Shown here: positions 56,956 to 64,000 of the stretch, piece after piece | How the letters are laid out: each line of letters opens with the position of its first letter | Position numbering within the stretch: position 1 is the stretch's first letter | Assembly (NCBI RefSeq): GCF_023823685.1 | Contig: NZ_JAMXBF010000003.1 | Span: 124,001 to 188,000 of the forward strand | DNA: 64,000 nt | Source of the DNA: Pseudomonas subflava | GTDB taxonomy: Bacteria > Pseudomonadota > Gammaproteobacteria > Pseudomonadales > Pseudomonadaceae | Reading direction: 5' to 3' | Translations under genes and position numbers: made by a program | Notes under the pieces: generated by a model | Told to the model about the DNA's origin: nothing | Database searches by the model: none | What the model saw: only the letters and a program-made list of their open reading frames with translations

Positions 56956-58731
56956 ATGCGCTCCGCCCTGTCTTCGCTGCTGCTTCTGTTCTGCCTGCTG
57001 GCCACGCCCGGCTGGGCCGCGACCCTGCAGCTGACGGACCACACCGACGCCCTGCCGCTGTACGGCGTGGCCGACTACCTGGCCGACCCCGAAGGCCGTC
57101 TGCAACTGGACGAGCTGATCGCCCACCCCGAGCGCTTCACCTCCAGCGCCACGCGCCGCGACCTGGGCTTCGGCTACGTCAGCGGCGCCATCTGGCTGCG
57201 CGTGGAGGTGGAGTCGACGGCCAGCCATCCGGGACGCTGGCGGCTGGAAGTCGACTATCCCTCGCTGGACCGGGTGCAGCTGTTCGACGTGGGCCGCGAC
57301 GGCATTCGCCTGGGCCACGCCGGCGACATGGTGGTGTATGACCAGCGCAGCGTCGGCAATCGCACCCCGGTGTTCGACCTGCACCTGCAGCCGGGCGAAC
57401 GCCGCACCCTCTATCTGCGCGCCAGCTCTTCCGGCAGCATGACGCTCGCCACCAGCCTCTACAGCCTGGCCGAGCACGAGCAGCACAGCATCCGCGGCTA
57501 CCTGGCCCAGGCCATCTACCTCGGCGCCCTGCTGGCGCTGGGCAGCTACAACCTGCTGCTGTTCATCGCCCTGCGCGAGCGGCCGTTCATCTACTACGTG
57601 CTGTTCGTCTCGACCTTCTGCATCGGCCTGCTCGGCCTCAACGGCCTCGGCGCCCAGCTGCTCTGGCCTGGCGCGGGCTGGTGGACCAACCGCGCGCTGC
57701 CGTTCGGCATCAGCGCCGCCGGCGCCATCGCCCTGCTGTTCGCCCGCAGCTTCCTCGACACCCGCCGCTGGCTGCCGCGCTGGGACCGGTTCCTCGGCCT
57801 GTGGTTCGCCGTGGTGTTCAGCTGCGCCCTGTCCACCCTGCTGCTGCCGGTGCCGCTGGCGCTGAAGGCCATGTCGATCTTCGGCGTCAGCGTCTGCGCG
57901 GTGCTGCTCAGCGTGGCCTTCGTCAGCGTACGCCGGCGCGTGCCGGGCGCCGGTTTCTTCGCCCTGGCCTGGACCATGCTGCTGTGCGGCGCGGCGCTGA
58001 TGGCCCTGCGCAATTTCGCCCTGATCCCTTCGAACTTCTTCACCCTGCACGCCATGCAGATCGGCTCGATGCTGGAGATGATCCTGCTGTCCTTCGCCCT
58101 CGCCGCGCGCTTCAACGCCCACAAGCGCCAGCGCGAGGCGAGCCTGCAGGCCCAGGAGCGCCAGCTGGAGCGGCGCGTGGCCGAACGCACCGAGGAGTTG
58201 GCCGCCGCCAACCTGCGCCTGCAGGCCCTGGCCCTGCAGGACCCGTTGACCGGCCTCGCCAACCGCAACGCCCTGCAGCAGCATCTGGAAATGGCCCTGC
58301 GCCGCTCCCTGCGCAACGGCGAGCCGCTGGCGGTGATGCTGATCGACCTGGACGGTTTCAAGCCGATCAACGACCAGCACGGCCATGCCCTCGGCGACCA
58401 GGTGCTGGAGCAGGTGGCGCAGCGCCTGCAGAACTGCGCCCGCGATTGCGACCTGCCGGCCCGCCTGGGTGGCGACGAATTCGTTCTGGTGTGCGAGGCG
58501 CTCGCCTCCGACGAGGCCGCCCGCGAGGTGGCCGAACGCATCCTCGTGCGGCTCGGCCAGCCCATCGCCACGCCGGCGGGCGAGGTGCGCGTCGGCGCCA
58601 GCATCGGCATCGCCCTGAGCCGCGGCGAGGGCAGCCCCACCCAGCTGATCCGCCAGGCCGACATGGCCATGTACCAGGCCAAGGCCGAGGGCCGCAACCG
58701 GGTGCGCATCGACGGGTCGCCGAGCGTCTAG
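56956..58731 (+). CDS. diguanylate cyclase with 7TMR-DISM sensory domain
   Basis: 591 residues. Signal peptide (MRSALSSLLLLFCLLATPGWA), an extracellular 7TMR-DISMED2-type domain (about 25-155), seven membrane helices (about 175-390), a coiled coil (RQLERRVAERTEELAAANLRLQ), and a GGDEF domain with active-site GGDEF at 505-509. The product-inhibition I-site RDCD (RxxD, R496-D499) lies the standard five residues upstream. It would make cyclic di-GMP in response to an external, probably carbohydrate-like, ligand. ATG 56956 directly precedes the signal peptide. The DinB gene follows 91 bp later. Confidence 0.93.
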   Translation: MRSALSSLLLLFCLLATPGWAATLQLTDHTDALPLYGVADYLADPEGRLQLDELIAHPERFTSSATRRDLGFGYVSGAIWLRVEVESTASHPGRWRLEVDYPSLDRVQLFDVGRDGIRLGHAGDMVVYDQRSVGNRTPVFDLHLQPGERRTLYLRASSSGSMTLATSLYSLAEHEQHSIRGYLAQAIYLGALLALGSYNLLLFIALRERPFIYYVLFVSTFCIGLLGLNGLGAQLLWPGAGWWTNRALPFGISAAGAIALLFARSFLDTRRWLPRWDRFLGLWFAVVFSCALSTLLLPVPLALKAMSIFGVSVCAVLLSVAFVSVRRRVPGAGFFALAWTMLLCGAALMALRNFALIPSNFFTLHAMQIGSMLEMILLSFALAARFNAHKRQREASLQAQERQLERRVAERTEELAAANLRLQALALQDPLTGLANRNALQQHLEMALRRSLRNGEPLAVMLIDLDGFKPINDQHGHALGDQVLEQVAQRLQNCARDCDLPARLGGDEFVLVCEALASDEAAREVAERILVRLGQPIATPAGEVRVGASIGIALSRGEGSPTQLIRQADMAMYQAKAEGRNRVRIDGSPSV

Positions 58732-58822
58732 CAGACGGACGAGGCGTTTTAACCGCCATCTGTATCGCGCCAGCCGGCGCGGCGCGTGCCAGCATGCCGA
58801 CTCCGTCCGCAGGAGCTCCGGC

Positions 58823-59317
58823 ATGCACGCCACACTCGATGCCCTCGCCGCCTTTCCCGATCAGCTGGCCGCCCATTTCGCCAGCTTTCCCGACCCGTAT
58901 CGGCACTGGGCGCCGGCCTGCTGGGACGGCGTACCCAGCGAACCCTTCACCGCACTCGAGCAGCTCTGCCATGTGCTCGACGTGGAGGTAGAGGGCTACC
59001 AGCGACGCATCCGCCGCACCCTCGAGGAAGACAACCCGCTGCTGGTCTCGCTGGACGGCGAGGCCATGGCCCGCGAGCGCCGCTACGCCGAGGCGGATGC
59101 CGAGGCCGTGCTGGCCGACTTGCGCCACGCGCGCCGCGAGACCCTGGCGCTGATCGGCTCGATCACGCCGGAGCAGTTCCGCCGCCGCGCCCGCTTCGAA
59201 GGCTATGGCGAAACGACCCTGCGCGGCCTGGTGCACTACCTGTGCAGCCATGACCAGCAACACCTGGCCGGCCTGCAGTGGCTGCTCGGCAAGATCGAGG
59301 CGCGGGCCGGCCTGTGA
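58823..59317 (+). CDS. DinB-family protein
   Basis: 164 residues. The four-helix DinB fold is suggested by HVLDVEVEGYQRRIRR (first metal histidine) and HYLCSHDQQHLAGLQWLL (HxxxH). Members bind a metal and often act in thiol transfer. AGGAG precedes ATG 58823. The acetyltransferase gene follows 37 bp later. Confidence 0.85.
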   Translation: MHATLDALAAFPDQLAAHFASFPDPYRHWAPACWDGVPSEPFTALEQLCHVLDVEVEGYQRRIRRTLEEDNPLLVSLDGEAMARERRYAEADAEAVLADLRHARRETLALIGSITPEQFRRRARFEGYGETTLRGLVHYLCSHDQQHLAGLQWLLGKIEARAGL

Positions 59318-59354
59318 CAGAATCGCAGCCCCACCGGACACGACCGCGACGCCC

Positions 59355-59819
59355 ATGACCCTCAGCTGGCACACCAAGCACCATCGCGAGCTCGACACCC
59401 ACGAGCTCTACGCCCTGCTCGAACTGCGCACCCGCGTCTTCGTGGTCGAGCAGAACTGCCCCTACCAGGAAGTGGATGGCCAGGACCTGGTCGGCGACAC
59501 CTGTCACTTGCTGGCCTGGCGCGACGGACAACTGCTGGCCTACCTACGCCTGCTCGACCCGGCCCGCCACGACGGCGAGGTGGTGATCGGCCGCGTGGTG
59601 ATCGCCCCCGAGGCGCGCGGCGATGGCCTCGGTCATACGCTGATGGAGCACGCCCTGCAGGCCTGCGCCGCGCGCTGGCCCGGGTTGCCGGTGTATCTCT
59701 CGGCCCAGGCGCACCTGCAGCGCTATTACGGCCGCTACGGCTTCGTCGCCGTCACCGAGGAATACCTGGAAGACGACATCCCGCACATCGGCATGCGCCG
59801 CGGCCCGCCGGGCTGCTAA
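59355..59819 (+). CDS. elaA: ElaA-type GNAT acetyltransferase
   Basis: 154 residues. N-terminal FVVEQNCPYQEVDGQD and the acetyl-CoA loop VIGRVVIAPEARGDGLGHTLM are the ElaA/GNAT signature. Substrate unknown. It lies between the DinB gene and the GreA/B-like gene, all on the plus strand. Confidence 0.88.
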   Translation: MTLSWHTKHHRELDTHELYALLELRTRVFVVEQNCPYQEVDGQDLVGDTCHLLAWRDGQLLAYLRLLDPARHDGEVVIGRVVIAPEARGDGLGHTLMEHALQACAARWPGLPVYLSAQAHLQRYYGRYGFVAVTEEYLEDDIPHIGMRRGPPGC

Positions 59820-59851
59820 CCTGCCCGCCCCGCCACACGCCGACTAGCACC

Positions 59852-60322
59852 ATGGACAAGCATCTGCTGCAACAGCTGGTCTGCCAGCGCCTCGAAGCCG
59901 ACCTCGACCTGCTGGTCGCCGCCGCGGAGACCGCGCGCCAGGCGGCGACCCACGAAGAGAGCAAGGCCGAGAACAAGTACGATACCCGCGGCCTAGAGGC
60001 TTCCTACCTCGCCGCCGGCCAGTCGCGCCGGGTCGAGGAGATCCGCCACGCGCTGGCCGCCTGGCGCACGCTGCAGATGCGCCCCTACGACGATGACCAG
60101 GGCATCCAGCTCGGCGCGCTGATTCACCTGGCCGACGCGCAGGATCGCCGCCAGTGCCTGCTGCTGGGCCCGGACGGTGCGGGCCTCAAACTGCAACTGG
60201 CCGGCCAGGAGGTGTTGCTGATCACCGCCCAGGCGCCGCTCGGCCAGCAGTTGCTGGGCCGCGGGCCGGGTGACGAGGTGAGGCTGGGCCAGGCGCCCTG
60301 GCGGATCGTCGGCGTAGCGTGA
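59852..60322 (+). CDS. GreA/GreB-like family protein
   Basis: 156 residues: an N-terminal coiled-coil-like part (LVAAAETARQAATHEESKAENKYDTRGLEASYLAAGQSRR) and a C-terminal beta-domain (GALIHLADAQDRRQCLLLGPDGAG; LLGRGPGDEVRLG) resembling the GreA/GreB C-terminal fold. It lacks a recognisable acidic catalytic tip, so it may regulate transcription rather than cleave RNA. Pseudomonas genomes often annotate it as an elongation factor, which is unproven. Confidence 0.72.
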   Translation: MDKHLLQQLVCQRLEADLDLLVAAAETARQAATHEESKAENKYDTRGLEASYLAAGQSRRVEEIRHALAAWRTLQMRPYDDDQGIQLGALIHLADAQDRRQCLLLGPDGAGLKLQLAGQEVLLITAQAPLGQQLLGRGPGDEVRLGQAPWRIVGVA

Positions 60323-60328
60323 GCCCGC

Positions 60329-61084
60329 TCAGGGCACGTTGACCCCGAGTGGCGTCGCCAGGCGCGCCAACTCTCCCGAGGCCACCAGCGCGGCGAAGGC
60401 CTGGTCGAAGCGCTGGCGCAGCGGGTCGTGGCCGGGCCCCCGGGGAAAGGCGAAGTAGCCGCGCTGCACGTCGATCAGCGGCGCCAGCTCGACAATGCGC
60501 CCGCGCAGCCCGAGTGCCTGCAGCAGCGGCACGGTGTTGCGCTGATTGCTGGCGAGCAGGTCGATGCGCCCGGCATCGAGCATACGCAGGCCGTTGCGTA
60601 CCGTTTCGACCGCCACCGGATGCAGGTCCGCGCGCCGCGCTTCGAACCGGCTGCCATAGATCCATCCGCGCACCACGGCGAGGCGCCGGCTGCCGAGGCT
60701 GGCGTAGTCGCCGTTCCAGGTGATGCGCTTGTCGCCACGCACGTAGAAGACGATGCGGTCCTGGTAGAAGGGCGCGGCCGCGAAGGCGAACCGCGCCTCG
60801 CGCTCGGCGGTGCGGTACGGGCCGACCAGGATGTCCGCCTGCCCCAGCTCCACCATGCGCTGCGCGCGGGTCCAGGGATACAGCTCGAAGCGCAGCTCGG
60901 CGCCGAGTTGCACGGCGATCTGGCGCAGGATCGCCGGCGCCAGGCCGTGGACGTCGCCGTCATCGCCCTGCTCGAATATCTGCGGAAACGGCGTACCGAC
61001 CACCAGCCATTCCCGCGGCTGCGCCTGGGCGGTCAGCGCGCCGACAACGAGGCCGAGCAGCAGGACACGGCACCAGCGGCGCAT
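60329..61084 (-). CDS. periplasmic amino-acid-type solute-binding protein (SBP family 3)
   Basis: 251 residues with a signal peptide (RVLLLGLVVGALTAQAQ). The bilobed SBP-3 features LAPAILRQIAVQLGAELRFELYPWTRAQRMVELGQADILVGPYRT are visible. No permease or ATPase is near; such orphan proteins often serve sensing or have no transport partner. It follows the cyclic-nucleotide/rhodanese gene by 5 bp on the minus strand. Confidence 0.86.
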   Translation of the reverse strand: MRRWCRVLLLGLVVGALTAQAQPREWLVVGTPFPQIFEQGDDGDVHGLAPAILRQIAVQLGAELRFELYPWTRAQRMVELGQADILVGPYRTAEREARFAFAAAPFYQDRIVFYVRGDKRITWNGDYASLGSRRLAVVRGWIYGSRFEARRADLHPVAVETVRNGLRMLDAGRIDLLASNQRNTVPLLQALGLRGRIVELAPLIDVQRGYFAFPRGPGHDPLRQRFDQAFAALVASGELARLATPLGVNVP

Positions 61085-61089
61085 GGCGC

Positions 61090-62130
61090 TCAGGCCGTCC
61101 CGGCGCCGTCGGCGCTCAACAGGTAGGCCTCGAAGCCCAGCTGGTTGAGCAGGTGCACCGCCAGCTCGCTGCGGATGCCGCCCTCCGGCGTGACGATGTA
61201 GCAGGTGTCGCGCTCCAGGGCATCGGCGTGGGTACGCAGATTGGCCACCGGCAGGTTGAGGCTGTCCGGCAGATGGCCGAGGCGGTATTCGACGGCCAGG
61301 CGCACGTCGAGCAACAGGTGCTTGCGCTCCAGGCGCTCCAGTTGCGGACCGTCGATGCGCGGGATCAGGCTGGGCCGCACCAGTTCGACGAACAGGTCGC
61401 GGTGCAGCCGCGCCAGTTCGCCGTCCTCCAGCATGATCACGCTGGCCGAGCGCACCGCGCCGCTGACCAGCGCCTCCTCGCCGAAGAAGTCACCGCTCGC
61501 CAGTTCCTGGGTGGGCTGCTCGCGATAGGCCTGCGGCAGGCTGATGCGCGCGCGGCCCTGCTTGATCACGTAGAAATGCTCGCCCGGCTCGCCGTAGCTG
61601 ACGACCGCCTCGCCGGCGCGCGCCGGCAGGTACTCGAAGCGCGCCAGCAGCGCGTGCAGGTGCGACGGCGGCAGGCGGCCGAACAGCGGCGTGCTGAGCA
61701 GGCGCGCCAGCCAGTCGTCCTCGCCGTGCGCCTCGACCATGCCCTCGCCGCCCAGGCTGCTGACCTGGTAGGCGGCCTCCTGGCTCCAGCCGAGCAGGCG
61801 TTCGAGCAACTGATGCTCGACGGCGAACAGGCGCACGTCGGTGATCGCCTTGACGCCGTGCGGGTTGACCTGACCGGGGTTGAGCGGCAGGTGCGCATGC
61901 GGCGAGCCGCCTTCGAGGGTCTGCCGGCCGGGGCCCACATCCACCGCCACCTTGCCTTCCAGCAGGTAATACTGGGCCAGCGCACGCTCGCCCTTCTGCA
62001 GCAGCTGGGTGCCGGCCGGGCGCTGCAGGTACTTGAGGCTGGCGTGCAGCTGCTGGCGGTAGGCCGGGGTGAGGAAATCCATCGGACTGAAGCTGCTCAA
62101 TTGCTCGGGCGTGAGCGGGGCGCTGCTCAT
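61090..62130 (-). CDS. cyclic-nucleotide-binding domain protein with degenerate rhodanese domain
   Basis: 346 residues: two cyclic-nucleotide-binding-like domains (about 15-135 and 145-255; the second has GEHFYVIKQGRARI and SGDFFGEEALVSGAVRSASV) and a C-terminal rhodanese-like domain (HLLLDVRLAVEYRLGHLPDSLNLP). The rhodanese active-site cysteine is missing: the loop reads VTPEGGIRS where CxxGxRS is expected, so it is probably a binding module. AGGAG precedes ATG 62130. Operon with the binding-protein gene. Confidence 0.86.
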   Translation of the reverse strand: MSSAPLTPEQLSSFSPMDFLTPAYRQQLHASLKYLQRPAGTQLLQKGERALAQYYLLEGKVAVDVGPGRQTLEGGSPHAHLPLNPGQVNPHGVKAITDVRLFAVEHQLLERLLGWSQEAAYQVSSLGGEGMVEAHGEDDWLARLLSTPLFGRLPPSHLHALLARFEYLPARAGEAVVSYGEPGEHFYVIKQGRARISLPQAYREQPTQELASGDFFGEEALVSGAVRSASVIMLEDGELARLHRDLFVELVRPSLIPRIDGPQLERLERKHLLLDVRLAVEYRLGHLPDSLNLPVANLRTHADALERDTCYIVTPEGGIRSELAVHLLNQLGFEAYLLSADGAGTA

Positions 62131-62317
62131 GGCGCTTCTCCTGCATCGGGTTCGACCACTATGGCATCGGCCATCGGTAGCGCTCCAGTCCTTTGGTCGC
62201 GCCGGAAACAGCGCGCGTTCTAGCGGGTGTTTTTGCACAGAGGCCGGGGATGGCTCTGTGGATAAGCCGGGGATGACCGGCGCCGAAGCGCAGCCGCAGC
62301 GGCCTGCAGAAGGCTGC

Positions 62318-62746
62318 TCATTTCTTGCCCAGACGCCAGTGGAAGTACAGGCTGGAGAGCCAGGACAGCAGGCTCGCCGTCGCCAGAAACAGGAAGACCG
62401 TCGCCTTGACCCGGTCCTGCGGGTCGTCTCTGTCGACGAGCAGCCCGAACAGCAGGCAGACGCCGATCAGGTGCAGGGGCAGCCAGCTGTAGGACAGGCG
62501 CCGAAGACGGTTGGCCACCAAGAGGTAGCTGATGAGCGGCGCCAGCAGGACCAGCGGAATCACGCCCCAGAGCGGCGAGGCGCGCGCTTGCTCCGAGACG
62601 AACAGCAGGCAGACCACCACCGCCAGCAGCCCGTACGCCAGGCTGAAACCCTTGTACCAGCCATAACCCCGAGGCTTTCCGGCAGGCGCCGCGGAGTCGC
62701 TGCGCAACGTGCTACGCGGTGTCGCGTAGGGATTGATCTCGTCCAT
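62318..62746 (-). CDS. membrane protein of unknown function
   Basis: 142 residues with a hydrophilic start (MDEINPYATPRSTLRSD) and four hydrophobic helices. MDEINPYATP resembles N-termini of small DUF-type membrane proteins. GAGGA lies seven bases before ATG 62746; an ATG two codons upstream is too close to that site. Function unknown. Confidence 0.78.
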   Translation of the reverse strand: MDEINPYATPRSTLRSDSAAPAGKPRGYGWYKGFSLAYGLLAVVVCLLFVSEQARASPLWGVIPLVLLAPLISYLLVANRLRRLSYSWLPLHLIGVCLLFGLLVDRDDPQDRVKATVFLFLATASLLSWLSSLYFHWRLGKK

Positions 62747-62762
62747 GAGCATTTCCTCTAGA

Positions 62763-63260
62763 TCAGGAGGCCATCTCGCGCCAGGTCAGGTACAGGCGCA
62801 GGTCGAACTCCAGCTGGTGGTAGTCCGGCAGCATGTGCTGGCACAGCTTGTAGAAGGCCTTGTTGTGTTCGGCCTCTTTCAGGTGCGCCAGCTCGTGCAC
62901 CACGATCATGTTGAGAAACTCCGGCGCCGCGTCCTTGAACAGCGCGGCCACGCGGATCTCCTTCTTCGCCTTGAGCTTGCCGCCCTGCACCCGCGAGACT
63001 GCCGTATGCAGGCCGAGGGCGCGGTGGGTCAGGTCGAGGCGGTTGTCGTACAGCACCTTGTCGATGGCCGGCGCGCTGCGCAGGTACTCCTGCTTGAGCT
63101 CCACCGTGTAGCCGTACAGGGCCTTGTCGCTCTGCACCTGATGGCGATCGGGATAGCGCTTGGCCAGGTAATCGCCGAGGCGACCTTCGGCGACCATCTG
63201 CATCACCTGTTGCTGCAGGTGCGGTGGATAGCCCTGGAGGTATTTGAAGGGTGTAGTCAT
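62763..63260 (-). CDS. YgjP-like (M48-type) metal-dependent hydrolase
   Basis: 165 residues. HExxH in VVHELAHLKEAEHNKAFYKL and the YPDRHQVQSDK region match the YgjP/DUF45 family. The third metal ligand is probably in the HNKAFY segment. ATG 63260 (MTTPFKYLQGYPP) was chosen by family start; an upstream in-frame ATG would add 71 unsupported residues. Substrate unknown. Confidence 0.85.
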   Translation of the reverse strand: MTTPFKYLQGYPPHLQQQVMQMVAEGRLGDYLAKRYPDRHQVQSDKALYGYTVELKQEYLRSAPAIDKVLYDNRLDLTHRALGLHTAVSRVQGGKLKAKKEIRVAALFKDAAPEFLNMIVVHELAHLKEAEHNKAFYKLCQHMLPDYHQLEFDLRLYLTWREMAS

Positions 63261-63600
63261 GGCGAGGGGTCTGTTCACGTTCCGTTCACGAGCCGCGTTG
63301 CTGGGCAAATCACGCCAGGCCGGGCGGCGTTCCGCCAGGCGCGGGACGCTGGCAAGGGCGGTTGCGCAACAACGCAGGGCGTCATCTTGCGCGCAACCCG
63401 TAGGGACGGGCCAGCTTTTGCGCGGAGCGTCGTTGCTCGAACGACCGAACCTCGCGTCTCGCGCGATCCCCATGGATGGTGTGAATGCCGTAGCCCGCCG
63501 GGAGCCGGCTCGGCCTGGCTCCGCGCAAAGACGGGCTCCGTCGCGGCCGTGAACGAAACTTGAACACGGCCGCCCTCAGGCAGCCGCCCGCGGCGAACGG
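63261..63600. other. 340-bp gene-free stretch with a GC-rich hairpin
   Basis: No gene is supported. A perfect 9-bp-arm hairpin (GCGGCCGTG-N13-CACGGCCGC, 63543-63573) sits 28 bp after the chemoreceptor stop and may close that transcript. A tandem GTTCACG pair lies at about 63274-63290. Confidence 0.45.
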
Positions 63601-64000
63601 TCAGCGCACCTTGAAGCGGCTGACCAGTTCCACCAGGCGGCGATTGGAGGCCAGCAGCGCATCGGCGCTGCGGTCCGCCTGCTGCCCGCCGGCGACCAGG
63701 TCGTCGACCATGTGGCGGATGGCGACCATGTTCTGGTTGATCTCCTCGGTCACCGCGCTCTGCTCCTCGGCGGCGGTGGCGATCTGCGCGCTGAGGTCGT
63801 GGATGCGGCCGACCGACGAGGCCATGTCGTCGAGGCCGACGTTGACCCGCGCGGTGCGGTCGGCGGTGGCCTGGCAGCTGGCCTTGGTCTGCTCCATGGC
63901 CTGCACGGCGGAGCTCACGCCCTGCTGCAGCTTGGCCAGCATCTCGTTGATCTCCGAGGTGCTCTGCTGGGTGCGGCCGGCCAGGGCGCGCACCTCGTCG
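63601..64000 (-). CDS. methyl-accepting chemotaxis protein, partial (3' end)
   Basis: Only the last 133 residues are in the window: the end of the signalling hairpin (DEVRALAGRTQQSTSEINEM) and the C-terminal methylation helix (SAQIATAAEEQSAVTEEINQNMVAI), ending RRLVELVSRFKVR with no pentapeptide tether. The N-terminus and ligand domain lie beyond base 64000. Confidence 0.9.
   Translation of the reverse strand, partial: DEVRALAGRTQQSTSEINEMLAKLQQGVSSAVQAMEQTKASCQATADRTARVNVGLDDMASSVGRIHDLSAQIATAAEEQSAVTEEINQNMVAIRHMVDDLVAGGQQADRSADALLASNRRLVELVSRFKVR

Noticed and set aside
55813..58833. Very long open frame on the minus strand opposite the GGDEF gene
   Set aside because: It covers the sensory-domain cyclase and the DJ-1 gene in other frames and reads as low-complexity, alanine/glutamine/glycine-rich text. 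High GC makes stop codons rare; the real genes explain the region.

Overview
The window is GC-rich chromosomal DNA from a Pseudomonas-type gammaproteobacterium, probably close to the P. aeruginosa group. The evidence is a near full-length LasB elastase, an EstA autotransporter esterase, a DctPQM TRAP transporter behind a sigma-54 promoter, and the thiI/typA/glnA/two DUF4124 genes/ntrB/ntrC block typical of Pseudomonas. I see no tRNA, rRNA, CRISPR array, prophage or insertion sequence. The accessory character lies in operons inserted between core genes and in several repeat arrays.

Layout. 1-823: a partial membrane protein and an OsmC-type protein (minus). 1071-5126: MFS transporter, CapA-like metallophosphatase and M14-like peptidase, a probable peptide or gamma-glutamyl utilisation operon. 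5493-8711: chemoreceptor, porin and short phosphate-binding-type protein. 8836-12226: a 100-bp triplicated repeat fused to the 3' end of a nitronate monooxygenase gene, with a divergent LysR and a YbfB-type MFS gene. 12292-17492: DUF294 signalling protein with a DnaQ-like exonuclease, a PepSY membrane reductase-like protein with a small partner, and an alpha/beta hydrolase. 17553-21393: four overlapping minus-strand genes (MOSC, 78-residue protein, class-III aminotransferase, glutamine amidotransferase) divergent from a LysR gene. 21670-23418: YkgJ protein and a second PepSY/small-protein module behind a Fur-like box. 23856-26828: dctPQM. 26877-32981: estA, a phosphoethanolamine transferase and a chemoreceptor.

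33144-40163 is the most interesting region. A MocR regulator is divergent from a tight operon: EamA exporter, JAMM peptidase, a single protein fusing a ubiquitin-like sulfur carrier, an E1-like adenylyltransferase and a rhodanese, a cysteine-synthase-like enzyme, a serine-acetyltransferase-like enzyme with an unusual C-terminal extension, and an AlaX-type tRNA-editing protein. The parts match the mycobacterial CysO/Mec+/CysM/MoeZ protein-thiocarboxylate route to cysteine, but they sit in one operon, and the carrier is embedded in its own activating enzyme, so the adjacent JAMM peptidase probably has to release it.

40324-51066: lasB, typA, thiI, glnA, two DUF4124 proteins, ntrB and ntrC, with NtrC-type palindromes before glnA (plus a sigma-54 promoter) and before ntrB. 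51322-55711: yccS-like gene, a five-copy array of about 160-bp repeats, and a HI0933-type flavoprotein. 55899-64000: DJ-1/PfpI protein, GGDEF cyclase, DinB, ElaA-type acetyltransferase, GreA/B-like protein, a periplasmic binding protein with a cyclic-nucleotide-binding/rhodanese-like protein, a small membrane protein, a YgjP-like metallopeptidase, and the 3' end of a third chemoreceptor. All calls come from reading the sequence; no database search was run.
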